Shown: one piece after another, positions 16,795-26,895 of the stretch
How positions within the stretch are numbered: position 1 is the first letter of the stretch
How the letters are laid out: each line of letters starts with the position of its first letter
NCBI GenBank assembly: GCA_029948255.1
Contig: JALIZF010001636.1
Coordinates: 1-64,000 of the forward strand
Length of the DNA: 64,000 bases
Reading direction: 5' to 3'
Source: Telmatactis stephensoni
Taxonomy: Eukaryota > Cnidaria > Anthozoa > Actiniaria > Isophelliidae
Position numbers and translations under genes: made by a program
Notes under the pieces: generated by a model
What the model saw: the letters and a program-made list of their open reading frames with translations, nothing else
Database searches by the model: none
What the model was told of the DNA's origin: nothing

Positions 16795-17070
16795 TCGCAT
16801 ATTCAAATAATAAATAATAAATCCGTGAATTCTGACCATTGTGGATGAATCCGCAAATCCGTTCTTAAAGATATCATTATCCGAGAATCCGCACGTTAAA
16901 GAAGTCTCATTCCTCAGATTCGCAACCCCCCGCATGTCCCCCTCCTGAGTATTAGGCCATGAATTAGTCAGTAACAAGGACGGAGATAATACACAAAACA
17001 AACTTTGTTGTCAAACAATTCTCATGAGAAAGTTGACGTTTCACAATGTTTAACTGCTTCTGTAGTAAGT

Positions 17071-17253
17071 TAGTCCAGAACTGGACCCACTTTTCTCAAT
17101 AACAATTATATACAATAAACAGTGAACGAAGAAATAAAAGAAGCGCGCGCGCATTCGAAAGAAAATTATCGCGTCCGTTAGCGTTACATCGCTCGCTCCA
17201 ATTTTAAATTTTGGCCGCGCGCGCGAAGATAAAGTGGGTCCAGTTCTGGACTA
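17071..17253. mobile_element. MITE with TAGTCCAGAACTGG inverted ends
   Basis: Inverted ends of about 23 bp (TAGTCCAGAACTGGACCCAC and its inverse) enclose a GC-alternating interior. The repeated flank AGTAAGT on each side is compatible with a 6-8 bp target-site duplication, as in hAT-type elements. The exact boundary is ambiguous by one or two bases. Confidence 0.8.
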
Positions 17254-17432
17254 GTAAGTGTAAGAATGGTTTACTTGGTGTAGGTAAGTAAGGTTGAAAT
17301 GAAGGTGTGGAAAAAGAAAGCCAATCTTAATCATCTTTAGGAAGTCTGAGCTCGAGGACTGCATTCGTTGACTGACTCAGCGAATATGATCATTCGCAAG
17401 TAAATAATATCAGATTTTCCTAAGATCATTTT

Positions 17433-17705
17433 TTGAATTCTTACAACAAATACCTAGAACACCAGCTCCACGAGTTAGTTTACAAAAGGGCGTTGAAACG
17501 TAGATCTCGTCTCCATATACTTCACGACTTGCATTGGAGGGACGTTTATAAAGAACCCACACCACTATTCGGGGAGAGTAGGCCATTAAGTTGCCGGTGT
17601 GTGTGGTCTGGCCTACTACACTACAGGGCCCACAGTAATTGGCGAAATCTGTTGTGGTGTCTCTGCCTTCACTGGAAGGAAAAGCTACTCACTAAACTAA
17701 ACTGA
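17433..17705 (+). repeat. Dispersed repeat, second copy in SMARCE1 intron 1
   Basis: A 90-codon open frame lies here, but the segment around CTTCACGACTTGCATTGGA through GGGGAGAGTAGGCCAT and CCGGTGTGTGTGGTCTG recurs inverted at about 50590-50700, inside SMARCE1 intron 1. I take it as a fragment of a dispersed element and not a gene. Confidence 0.55.
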
Positions 17706-17960
17706 CACAATCGACTAGCGCGTGCCAATTTTAAGCTATGGATAATGGCTGACTTAGGAAATCCCACTGAATAACCGCGCGTGTCTTAGAAAAGCACTCA
17801 AGAGCATATTACTCGATGCTGCAAGTCAACCTTGTAGAGAGTAACTCTACCAATTTAATAAAAATAGCAGAATAGAAGACGCGACTTACGTTAGTTCGCC
17901 AACCCAGTTACCAGAAACTCAAACATTTCTCTTCGTAATACCCATTAACGTTGGATAGGG

Positions 17961-18221
17961 AGCAAGGATGGCACAGTTGGTTAGTGCGCGGCCTTCGGTG
18001 CGAGAGGTCCCTAGTTCGATGCTCAGTGACCTCGCATCCTTGTTTCAACTTCTTTCCTTTCTGTGTAGCTTTAATTAGCTTTAAATACCATTAAAAAACG
18101 GAGCACTGAAGGAGAGAGGGGAGTAAAATGAGCGCACCGTCGACCTCAAGTTTATCAGTTACCCAAATTACTGTCACGAGCTATCGACGTAAAATATGGT
18201 CGCTTTACTTTACTTTACTTT
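17961..18221 (+). repeat. tRNA-derived SINE (family 2), full-length copy
   Basis: It starts GCAAGGATGGCACAGTTGGT, contains an A-box-like GGTTAGTGCGCGGCC and a B-box-like AGTTCGATGCTCAG, continues through a shared body (AGCTTTAAATACC, CGGAGCACTGAAG, GTCGACCTCAAG) and ends in (ACTTT)n at about 18205-18221. Its twin lies at 23040-23308 on the other strand. Confidence 0.8.
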
Positions 18222-18659
18222 GATACCTTCGGTTGAACATTATTGGACTAGATTTTTCAGTTTTTTTTGGCTTATTGATGAAATGTGGAACGTATGGTCT
18301 TGAGAGTCGTCCTGAAATCAAACCCTTCAGCTATTGTTACCAATAAATATATGCGTTCGAAAAATGTCATTTTTTTCATAGTTTCGTAGGTGAATGCTCT
18401 AGCTACGCTCTTTTAAGTCAATATATATGAAATAAAAATTAGGGCAATGTGTTTGTGTGTGTGTGTATGTCATGTGTGTGGTTGTATTACGAGTATATAT
18501 TCATGCAATTGCACATAAAGAAGAATTAAAACCAGTAATATATCATCCTGTATTAAAAATGGAATTAGATATATTTGTGTACTGAAAAAATCTTTGTCAA
18601 AAATTTTATCTAAATTGTTTGAATTATTGTAAAATTGTAAGCATGTATGTTTATGTTTG

Positions 18660-19560
18660 AAATAACAAAAACGTAAAAAAAATTAGGGGTCATCATTCTC
18701 GTTTGCGAGATAAAAAATCAGGCTTAAAAGAACGCTTTTCCAAAAGAGGGCTGGGGCGAGATTTCTAAATATCACTATCTATCAATCCAAAGTTGAGAAA
18801 AGTGTTCCAAATTGCGTTTTAAGCCAAGGTAATTCCTCTGTTTTGCACCGCGCACGTCTACTGCGCATGGTTCAAAAAGCATAAATCGCGACTTACGAGC
18901 ATTTTCTTTCAAGATATGATCAAAAAGGATACAAAACTCGATTTTGGAAAATTTTCTAATCTTTGCTGCGATAAAAAGCAAGTTTTGCGAAACTCGCCCC
19001 ATTCCCTTCTCGAAAAAGTGCCGTTTTTAGCTCTATTATGATGATGTTTTACAAAATATCTCGCAAACGAGCACCGTGACCCCCATTTTTTATTTCAAAA
19101 CTTGCATTCACGCAATGATTTACACAACATATTTGTGAATTTGAAAATTAAGAAAATCTATCGATAGGAACATGGAAAATTTGACGCTTTTTTGTGTATA
19201 TTTGAGCCCTAGAATGCCAAAAATCGAACATTTCGGGGGTATATGTTGCTCTCTAAATGATGCAAAAAGTGTTTCAAAATGCGTTATCGAAGTTAAAATA
19301 TAATAAGCTTTCTTGCGAGATATTTTACTATTTTACCTGTTTCTACTAAAATACTGCTAACTCTGAGTTTTGGAGTCTTTTTCTGAGACCAAATAGACAT
19401 ATCAACGAATTAGCTGGAAAAAATCGAACGTTCGTGCGAAATCGCTAAAATACCCTTGTCTATCAAGCCAAATATTTCCTAAACAAGTACCGTGACCCTC
19501 TCTTTTTTTGTTAGTTACGAGATAAGTAACTCAAAACCTACAAAATATCACATTTTAAGC
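18660..19560. repeat. Gene-free AT-rich stretch with an inverted segment
   Basis: TCTCGTTTGCGAGAT at about 18700 is inverted as ATCTCGCAAACGAG at about 19060, each next to a run resembling GGGGTCA / TGACCCCC. A third related TACCGTGACCC segment lies at about 19484. This suggests an old foldback or repeat cluster. No coding exon is supported. Confidence 0.4.
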
Positions 19561-19751
19561 GATTTTTATCGTTAGGATCTATTATAGAGGAATCACCTTA
19601 ACAGTTTAGACGCATTTCATAAATTTCTGTTTTTGGACATCAAAACAATCAAAACGATTTACGGAGAAAAAAGAGAAAATTGAAACTATTAGTGGGGGAG
19701 AAAACAGGAAGACGATGTAGTTTAAACTTATTCAGTTTGTTTCATTGATTC

Positions 19752-19765
19752 TTTCTTTCTTTCTT

Positions 19766-19847
<82 letters not shown>

Positions 19848-19866
19848 CTTTCCTTCTTTCCTTGCA
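19752..19866. repeat. (TC)n and (TTTC)n microsatellite
   Basis: A (TC)n run of about 60 bp flanked by TTTC and TTCC tracts. It is non-coding; the Glu/Arg frame opposite is an artefact. Confidence 0.95.
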
Positions 19867-21760
19867 TAAGAGCAACTATAAATAGCATACTACTGTGTTT
19901 TATAGTCTCGCTGTCTCTCGTATGTTTGTGGATACGCAATGCGTATTAAGATAAAGTCAGTTATATTGTAAGGTCCTAGAACGAGTTCGCCATGGGCGCT
20001 CGTTTCTTATTGAGTTCTGTTTCTTCGCTTGTTTTTGACCGTATAGAGAGGAGTGCATCATTTCTGTTACGGATAATGTTTGAACGTTGTAATGTTGGAT
20101 TTGTGAAGGCCATGATTTGCTTTTGTAGTCCATTGATCTTTTACTGTGCACTAACTGAATGAACCTAATTTAGGTACGCGATAAAGGCTTACCGTTAGCT
20201 TATAGTTAATTGATCTCAGCAAAAACAAACAAACAAACAAACAAAAACAAACAAAAAAGCAAACAGTTACAGGCATTAGCATAATACTTGAACATGATTC
20301 AATGCTTAGTCTAGCTGGTGTAAATAAGATAACCTTTCGTCAGTAACTTGCTTAAAACGTATACCTTTTTTCAAGAAATGGTGCTATTTATATTCGACTT
20401 CCGGTTACAGCCATATCAGTCATCGAGGCTGTTAATTAATTTGTCATATTTTGTAGCACAAAAACGAGAATGGTGACTCCATTTTTTATTGCAAATTTAA
20501 AACGTCCATGGTACAATGAACGACTATACAAAGTTTAGGAAGAATGACATTTCTCCTTCTATTTCAAGGGATCGAATCACCTTAAGGCTATTTTTAGTAA
20601 CAGGAAGCTGACGTCATATCGCGAGCGTTAAGGCTGAAACAGTAGAATTTGCATTTGATATTTTACGCGCGCACAGATAGAACCGTTTCTCCTTTGGCTA
20701 GATACCTTCAAGATGTATTTATCTTGAGAAAATGGTTTATAGTGGAGTTAGCTAAGTACTACAACTATTCTAGAAGAATATATAGGAGCTTTTATATCAA
20801 ACGATTCCATGTTTTGTCTCAGTCAGTCGAATTCTAATTCAAACCTTTATCAGCCACCTCCTGTACAACGGATACCTCTCTATAACAACCATACCAACTA
20901 TTTACAACGACCAACCTAGAATAACCACTTTGACAACAATGGAGAATCAGATTCAATCTTCTTTGCATGCGAGCTAAAAATATCCTTTGGTCGCGGAAGT
21001 TTCCCCAACAAATGATGCTTTTTAGTCTTTTTAGGTTGGAATATGGCTGTCAAAAAGGAAAGACATGTGCACATATGGTGTTCATACAAGACAATTCGTG
21101 CTGAAAGTTTCATTTTTCGGTAGCAAATTATGTGTAAATAGACGTTAAAGTTGCAATACGTCGTCGTTGCAATATTGTCTTCGTGTGCCCAGGAAGTTCA
21201 CGTCAAAAGTCAAAATGCTCTATGTGTTACCTTTGTCTGCTCATGGTGCTATATGTGTTATTATCAAAGTGTCGCACCATATGTGCTTATATTTGTAAGC
21301 TAGAAATAAGTTTAATGATTTGCTTGCTATAATCAATCGGTCGGGACAGTGAAAAATAAATTAGCACTTCAAGTGTCTAGCCACGCCCACGAAGCATTTT
21401 ATCAATAGCATAAAATATAAGACGTTATTAAAGTTCGTACTTTGCTGCCCTTACAAAAAGGTAGCTTCTGGAGAGAGCTGAATGACGGCGTACTATTAAT
21501 AAGTGCTTTGAAAATATTTCAATATGACTAACTTAATTCACCCCAAAGTCATATCATGTTTCAATAGATGCGGGCATGAATGGATGAAAAGTATCTCTTA
21601 GCCTTCGCATATGGTCTGAATTGTTGCATAGACTAATTTCTGTTATTACATTGAAAACACAAAGGTATCAACTATAAACAAAACTGTGACGCTTACTCAA
21701 CTGTACGCAGGTTTAACAAAGTTGTGTTATTGCATGCCGACACCCACGTACCAACTGTGT
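19867..21760. other. Intergenic region upstream of FGF-C
   Basis: I see no supported gene. A (CAAA)n tract lies at about 20222-20258. Short frames at 20649 and 20916 lack any recognisable feature. Confidence 0.4.
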
Positions 21761-21766
21761 TATATA
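21761..21766 (+). promoter_or_regulatory. Probable TATA box of FGF-C
   Basis: TATATA in the context GTTATATACTGC, 95 bp upstream of the FGF-C ATG. This is nearly the same distance as the TATAAATA of FGF-B. Confidence 0.45.
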
Positions 21767-21855
21767 CTGCAATTCTCTTGTAACGGTTTACAAACAACAG
21801 AGTTGAAACAGACTGAAAATCGCCGTCGACGATAGCAAAGGTTAGCGAGACAGCT

Positions 21856-23619
21856 ATGAGATCCTCAACGGTAAGTAAATACCTTTTGGCTTATTAGTTT
21901 AGTTGGGGAGTTAGGCGAAGTTATTGGACCAAAGTCGGGCGTAATTTATGGTATTTCAAAGGTGTCTGTTTTCCGGGCTGTATATTTCAAAAAACTCAAA
22001 GTTATCGAGGTGGAGTTCGTCAATTTTGAATTTAAAATTATGCATTACTTTTTTACTGCAGTTTATGAGACACCTCTTTGCCATTATGCTATATGTGCAA
22101 TTATCTATACTTTCAAACAAACTTGGATACGGTCTTCCAGCCAGTGGCCATTTGAAAGTAAGGGCTGGCGTCGATTGCACTCAACTGCCACCGTCAATAC
22201 GTGTGCGAACGAGATTAAGGAGGCCGATTGGGTTGTATGACCAGAGTTCGTTGTACGTTAGCATACACCAGAATGGACGCGTTGCTGGAGAACCCAACTG
22301 GAAAAGCAATTACAGTAAGGATATGGTATTTGTAGGGCGGGGATCTCCCTGGATGACAACCCTGTATCAACGAGAATACGCCAAGCAAATAATAGCTTGG
22401 GCCACCTGTGCCTTTGCAAGCAAGTTTACGGGTGCTCGCGCACTCTGTAAGTTTTCGGATCTTTCCGGAAACGGTCCCCAGGATGCCCCAAATTGGCGGG
22501 CAGCGCGAGCGCTAGAATATATAAATTTGGGGGTAGCTCATCACCCTTCCTGGCAGCACAATTAATCCGGGATTCGAAACCGGAACCGGGACCACAGAGG
22601 TGACAGTACAGACCGGCGTTCTCACCGCTTTGCCTTCCTTGAAGAAGTCATTTTATTTGTAGAAAAATAAAGTTTTTCAGTCGCAAAGCTAATTATAGAT
22701 ATGTCTTTATAGCTGAATTATGCCTGCTTAAAGTTGGCTCAGAATTAGTAAGAATAAGAGGTGTTGCAGCAAAACGTTATCTCGCCATGGACAGCACTGG
22801 ATACATATACTCCACGGTAAGACAGGATAGTTCCATAGTCGTCTCAGGAGGGGGAGTGCAATTCCCCAACCCCCCCCCCCTTCCCCCAACAAACACCACC
22901 ATCCTAAATCTGCCCCTGCCTTTGCAGAATTCCTAAGCTATCTCCTTTTTTACCGTATTACAAGTTTCCATTCATCCCTTGTAAAATACACCGACGCAGA
23001 TCAAACTAGCTCGAATTCTTATTAACAAAAGGAGACGACTAAAGTAAAAAGTAAAGCGACCATATTTAACGTCGAGAACTCGTAACAGTAATTCAACTGA
23101 CAAACCTGAGGTCGACGGTGCGCTCATTTTACTCCCCTCTCTCCATCAGTGCTCCGTTTTAAGGGTATTTAAAGCTAATCAAAGCTACACAGATTGGAAA
23201 GAAGTCGAAACAAGGATGTGAGGTCGGGGGGGGGGGGGGGGGGAATCGAACTCGGGACCTCTCGCACCGAAGGCCGCGCACTAACCAACTGTGCCATCCT
23301 TGCTCCTTATAGCGAGTGAATTCACTCCTTTTGTTGATAAGATAGCTTTATCCAAATATAAGTAAGAGTGAAAGCCTCTAAAGTATTCCTTTATATGCAG
23401 TTAAATGCAACGGACGACACAGTGTTTGTGAACCGTAATGGCGATGGGTTGAAACTCGGAACACTTCTCTCTGAGTCCTTTGCCTCCGACAAGTACTACC
23501 GTAAGGTGGCATACGATGCTTTTTTGGGTGTAGAACCAAATGGCCAAATAGCTAATGCTAAACAGACACAAATATTGCAAAATTACTCATTTCAGCGCAG
23601 GGATATCGGCGTTTGTTGA
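21856..23619 (+). CDS. Secreted FGF-like growth factor, FGF-C
   Basis: Coding exons are 21856-21870, 22062-22314, 22713-22816 and 23401-23619. Phases are 0, 1, 0 with GT-AG borders, giving 196 aa. Exon 1 encodes only MRSST. The signal peptide is MRHLFAIMLYVQLSILSN, probably cut after GYG. FGF core segments are SLYVSIHQNGRVAG, ELVRIRGVAAKRYLAMDSTG and ESFASDKYYRKVAYDAFLGV. For exon 3 I chose the acceptor at 22711-22712, because it gives the same 104-bp length as in FGF-A and FGF-B. A second AG nearer the core would shorten it. It is the most diverged of the three, with a longer loop before the FAS-KYY segment, no canonical EC-x-F-x-E cysteine, and an arginine-rich RVRTRLRRP at about residues 55-63. 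It also ends in a cysteine (Cys196). It is head-to-head with FGF-B across 7.7 kb. Confidence 0.88.
23040..23308 (-). repeat. tRNA-derived SINE (family 2), full-length copy in FGF-C
   Basis: The reverse-strand twin of 17961-18221, inside FGF-C intron 3 just upstream of exon 4. Its T-arm region carries an 18-base G run on the + strand (23226-23243). The head shows GCACAGTTGGTTAGTGCGCG. Confidence 0.85.
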
Positions 23620-26150
23620 ATCGCGTGTATTCATAAGAATGAGACCACTCCGAGATAAAGTATTTTGAAATTGATTTGATATATTAAGAAGAAAATAGCA
23701 ACAGAATAGATCTAGAGAAATGATAAAACATAAAATATATCACAAGCTGACACTGACCTATTTTTTTTTAGTTGGACGTTTCGGTTTCGTCTGAAACTTT
23801 CATCAGCAGATGTAAAATGTAATTTTAGAGAAATGATGTTGGTGTATATTTATTTAGGAATCATCAATTTGAGTTGTGTTATTCAATAAACTTTTTTGAA
23901 GAGTTATATATTTCAATGTATTAATTGTATTTGTTGTATTCTATTTTATGTTGATTTATGTTGTGTTTATATGTATTACTTCAGGGTATCTAAGCGGAGA
24001 TACTAATCATGTATGTACCAGAAAATTTTGGCGCAATACCGCCCATCGCGTGACAAATTTTGACGCAATCATGATGAACTTTTATAATAGTAAATCACGT
24101 ACCACGCCCTAATCAGTTTAACCAAACCACTGGTTATAATTACTAGCTAGTACCACACCAATTTCTAAAATTATAGAAATTGGACGAAAGGAAGTACAAT
24201 TGAAGTGCGGGTACAGAATTAGATCACTTTTAAACATATTGACCGTCGCTTTACTTTTAATTTTACGGTCGTATAACAGAAACCAAATGAATGATCATCC
24301 GCTATTTTATGAAGCCAGATGGCCATGACGTTGGCTCTCACTCCCTGCTGTTTCGGAGTCTCATAGCTGTATTGCTTATTACGTTACAATAGTCCAGCTT
24401 CCAATTACTGGAGACCGCTGACCTTCCTGACAGAAGGCGCAATTCAGGGCTAGCCTCCTTTTTCAATAAAGACCCATGGGAGTAAACTCGATTTTTGTGT
24501 TGTTCTTTATCAACAATTTATGCTTTTTTTTTCTCCCTGGTATTTTTGAATAATTTACGTTGACTCGAGGCTATTAAACCCTGTGTTTCTGCGTCTGTTG
24601 TCTAATTTTGCAGCGGAATCATCAAATAAACTCGAAAATGGTCTATTCTGGCCAAAAATTAATCCCTGGGTTGATGGTTGGGGGAGCTGGATGGGATCGT
24701 CGTACTTTTACTAGAAATCAAAATCACGGGATATGGTATCTTATAGCGTACTCATAGTCTGACGATGGTACTTTTACGATCATCGGTATGAAATTGAAGT
24801 TTTATATGTTTTTAATGGCACCTTTTTCTATGAAACCCTCTGTAAGCTTAGTAGGAACATGTTAGTCTTCTCGTTAAAAGAACCAAGTCAGGCCCGTACG
24901 TCGCTTCGGGTGGTTCGAAGGTTCGAACGAACCCCACCTCCCTTCCCACAGAAAATAGCCGCTCAGCTTAGGCTACTACTAGTACTTTCCCTTAAAGCAC
25001 CTTCTCCACTCATCTAAATCCGCTCACTTGCTTCACAGTTCAAGGATTTTCCAACTGCGCCACGGGATCGAGTATACTTTGCACAACAATAGATAGCCAA
25101 TTCACAGGATACACTAAGTTATTTTGTCTGCCAAATCGCTCAGTAGACCAGTTGGCCTAGTGGTATGGTTCAGTCATTTATGGCCTAGGATCCGACTGTT
25201 TCCTCCCTCTTTGACTGCGAAGCTCGCTGTGTTCTACCGGATAGCGCGGAAGCAAAAGACCATAATACTAGTATTATGGTCTCTTGGCGGAAGGGGCCGA
25301 AATCTCCATCCTATACGTAACATGCGTAACATGCGATGATTCAGCGATTTGTCTGGATGCATGGTCCGATTTTTTTTGGTTTTGCATAAAATTAGCATAC
25401 TAATTTCTTTGGGTAACGGGTTCGAGTCTTGCCTGCGCAAACACAACTTTTCTTTTTTTCTTATTTTTTTCCTGTTTTAATGGATTTTATATTTCTCTTC
25501 TCTAATTTTCCTTGGCTTAAAATTCTGGTCTTCAATGAAGAAAACTACATAAACTCTTGATTACATTGTGTAATTAAAAAAAAAAAAACAAATTCCCTGA
25601 AATAAGAGTTATCTAAAAAAATTCATTCCACCTTCCAAAAGCCAGCTAGACCTCTGATACTTATACAGGTCATTCAAGCATTTCCCCTAATCCAGCCGAA
25701 TAAGGGACGTGGAAATCGAACCTCTCCTAGCAATATGCTACCAAAAACACTTTTTTCCAGAATACGAAGGCATCAACGTTTGTGTGTAACATTTAGACAC
25801 CTTTACTATTCTTATCATGCATTAATCAGAGCGAGATTCGTTTACGTTTTTAAAACAAGAAAATAAACGCGTCATTGTGTAGCCATCGAAGCGAACGTGT
25901 CCCAGTTGGGTTTCCTGTGTTACAATTCCCCTGTTCTTGGTACACAGGTATCCCAACCTCTCTCACTATCCCCCTAAAAGAAACACTTGCTTTGCAGGTT
26001 CTTCACGACTACTGTACGTAGTATGGAACTAACGGAAATACGGTCTGAAATTAATACGGCGCTGGGATCAACGTAAAAGTTTGCATTCCAGTCCTCTATC
26101 ATTTCACCACGCTAAAGACAACCTACGCTGGGTGCCTGATTTTACTTAAC
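23620..26150. other. Intergenic region between FGF-C and STT3B
   Basis: No supported exon. It contains the dispersed repeat at 25015-25731 and, at about 23770-23820 on the - strand, a CTGATGA...GAAACG segment resembling the 3' end of Penelope-like elements. Confidence 0.4.
25015..25731. repeat. Dispersed repeat with split tRNA-like promoter, copy 2
   Basis: A second copy of 1080-1770. Its A-box-like GGCCTAGTGGTATGG lies at about 25154-25168 and a well-preserved B-box-like GGGTTCGAGTC at 25418-25428, about 250 bp apart. Between them at about 25255-25288 sits a 26-bp perfect palindrome that copy 1 lacks, flanked by repeated GCGGAAG. Confidence 0.7.
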
Positions 26151-26330
26151 GTAAGAGTTTACGAATCGTAAGAGTTTACGAAACGGAAGTTTACGAAACG
26201 TAAGAGTTTACGAATCTTAAGAGTTTGCGAAACGTAAGAGTTTACGAATCTTAAGTTTGCGAAACGTAAGTTTACGAATGTAAGAGTTTACGAATCGTAA
26301 GAGTTTACGAAACGTGTTTACGAAACGTAA
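26151..26330. repeat. 17-bp minisatellite (GTAAGAGTTTACGAA type)
   Basis: About ten imperfect units of GTAAGAGTTTACGAAAC or its ATC variant, some shortened by loss of the AGA. It lies about 90 bp beyond the STT3B polyadenylation signal. Confidence 0.85.
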
Positions 26331-26419
26331 CCTAACGCGAAACAAAGCTCCCAGGGAAAAGACCACCCATTGTTGACTGCATCAAGAACGAACACACATC
26401 TTTGTAATTTGAACAGTTA

Positions 26420-26425
26420 TTTATT
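26420..26425 (-). terminator. STT3B polyadenylation signal
   Basis: AATAAA on the - strand about 470 bp after the STT3B stop codon. It is the first canonical signal I see downstream of the last exon. Confidence 0.5.
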
Positions 26426-26895
26426 CTTTTTTGGAAAATTACTACCTAAAATGATCTCACTTATTTATTATTATTACAGTTAATACTGTTACTTCCATTA
26501 AACACAAAGTAGTTGATAGAAAATAAGAAACATTACAACACTCCATATTATGAACGCCATTTCAGTGATTTTCCTGGCATATACACTGGATCAGACGTTG
26601 ACCTACAAGTATTCATACCGAATTTGATTGTATACTACTAACGTTCCAACATTTTCTCAGTTTTGAGGCCAAGGAATTTTTTGACTGGCTGGGGGGAAGG
26701 GGGCTAGTGAGTGAACTTGATGGAAGCAAATCTTCGAATATTTTTTACTCAATTTTGACTGTTGCTAAGTGGGTTACCAAGGGACGTTTGGCTGACTAAG
26801 GGGAGAGGGCTAATGGCACTTTGTATGCATGCGTCTAAATTATTGGGAAAATTCAAACTTTGTGATCTAGGTCACTTGTCGGTGCTTTACAGTGT

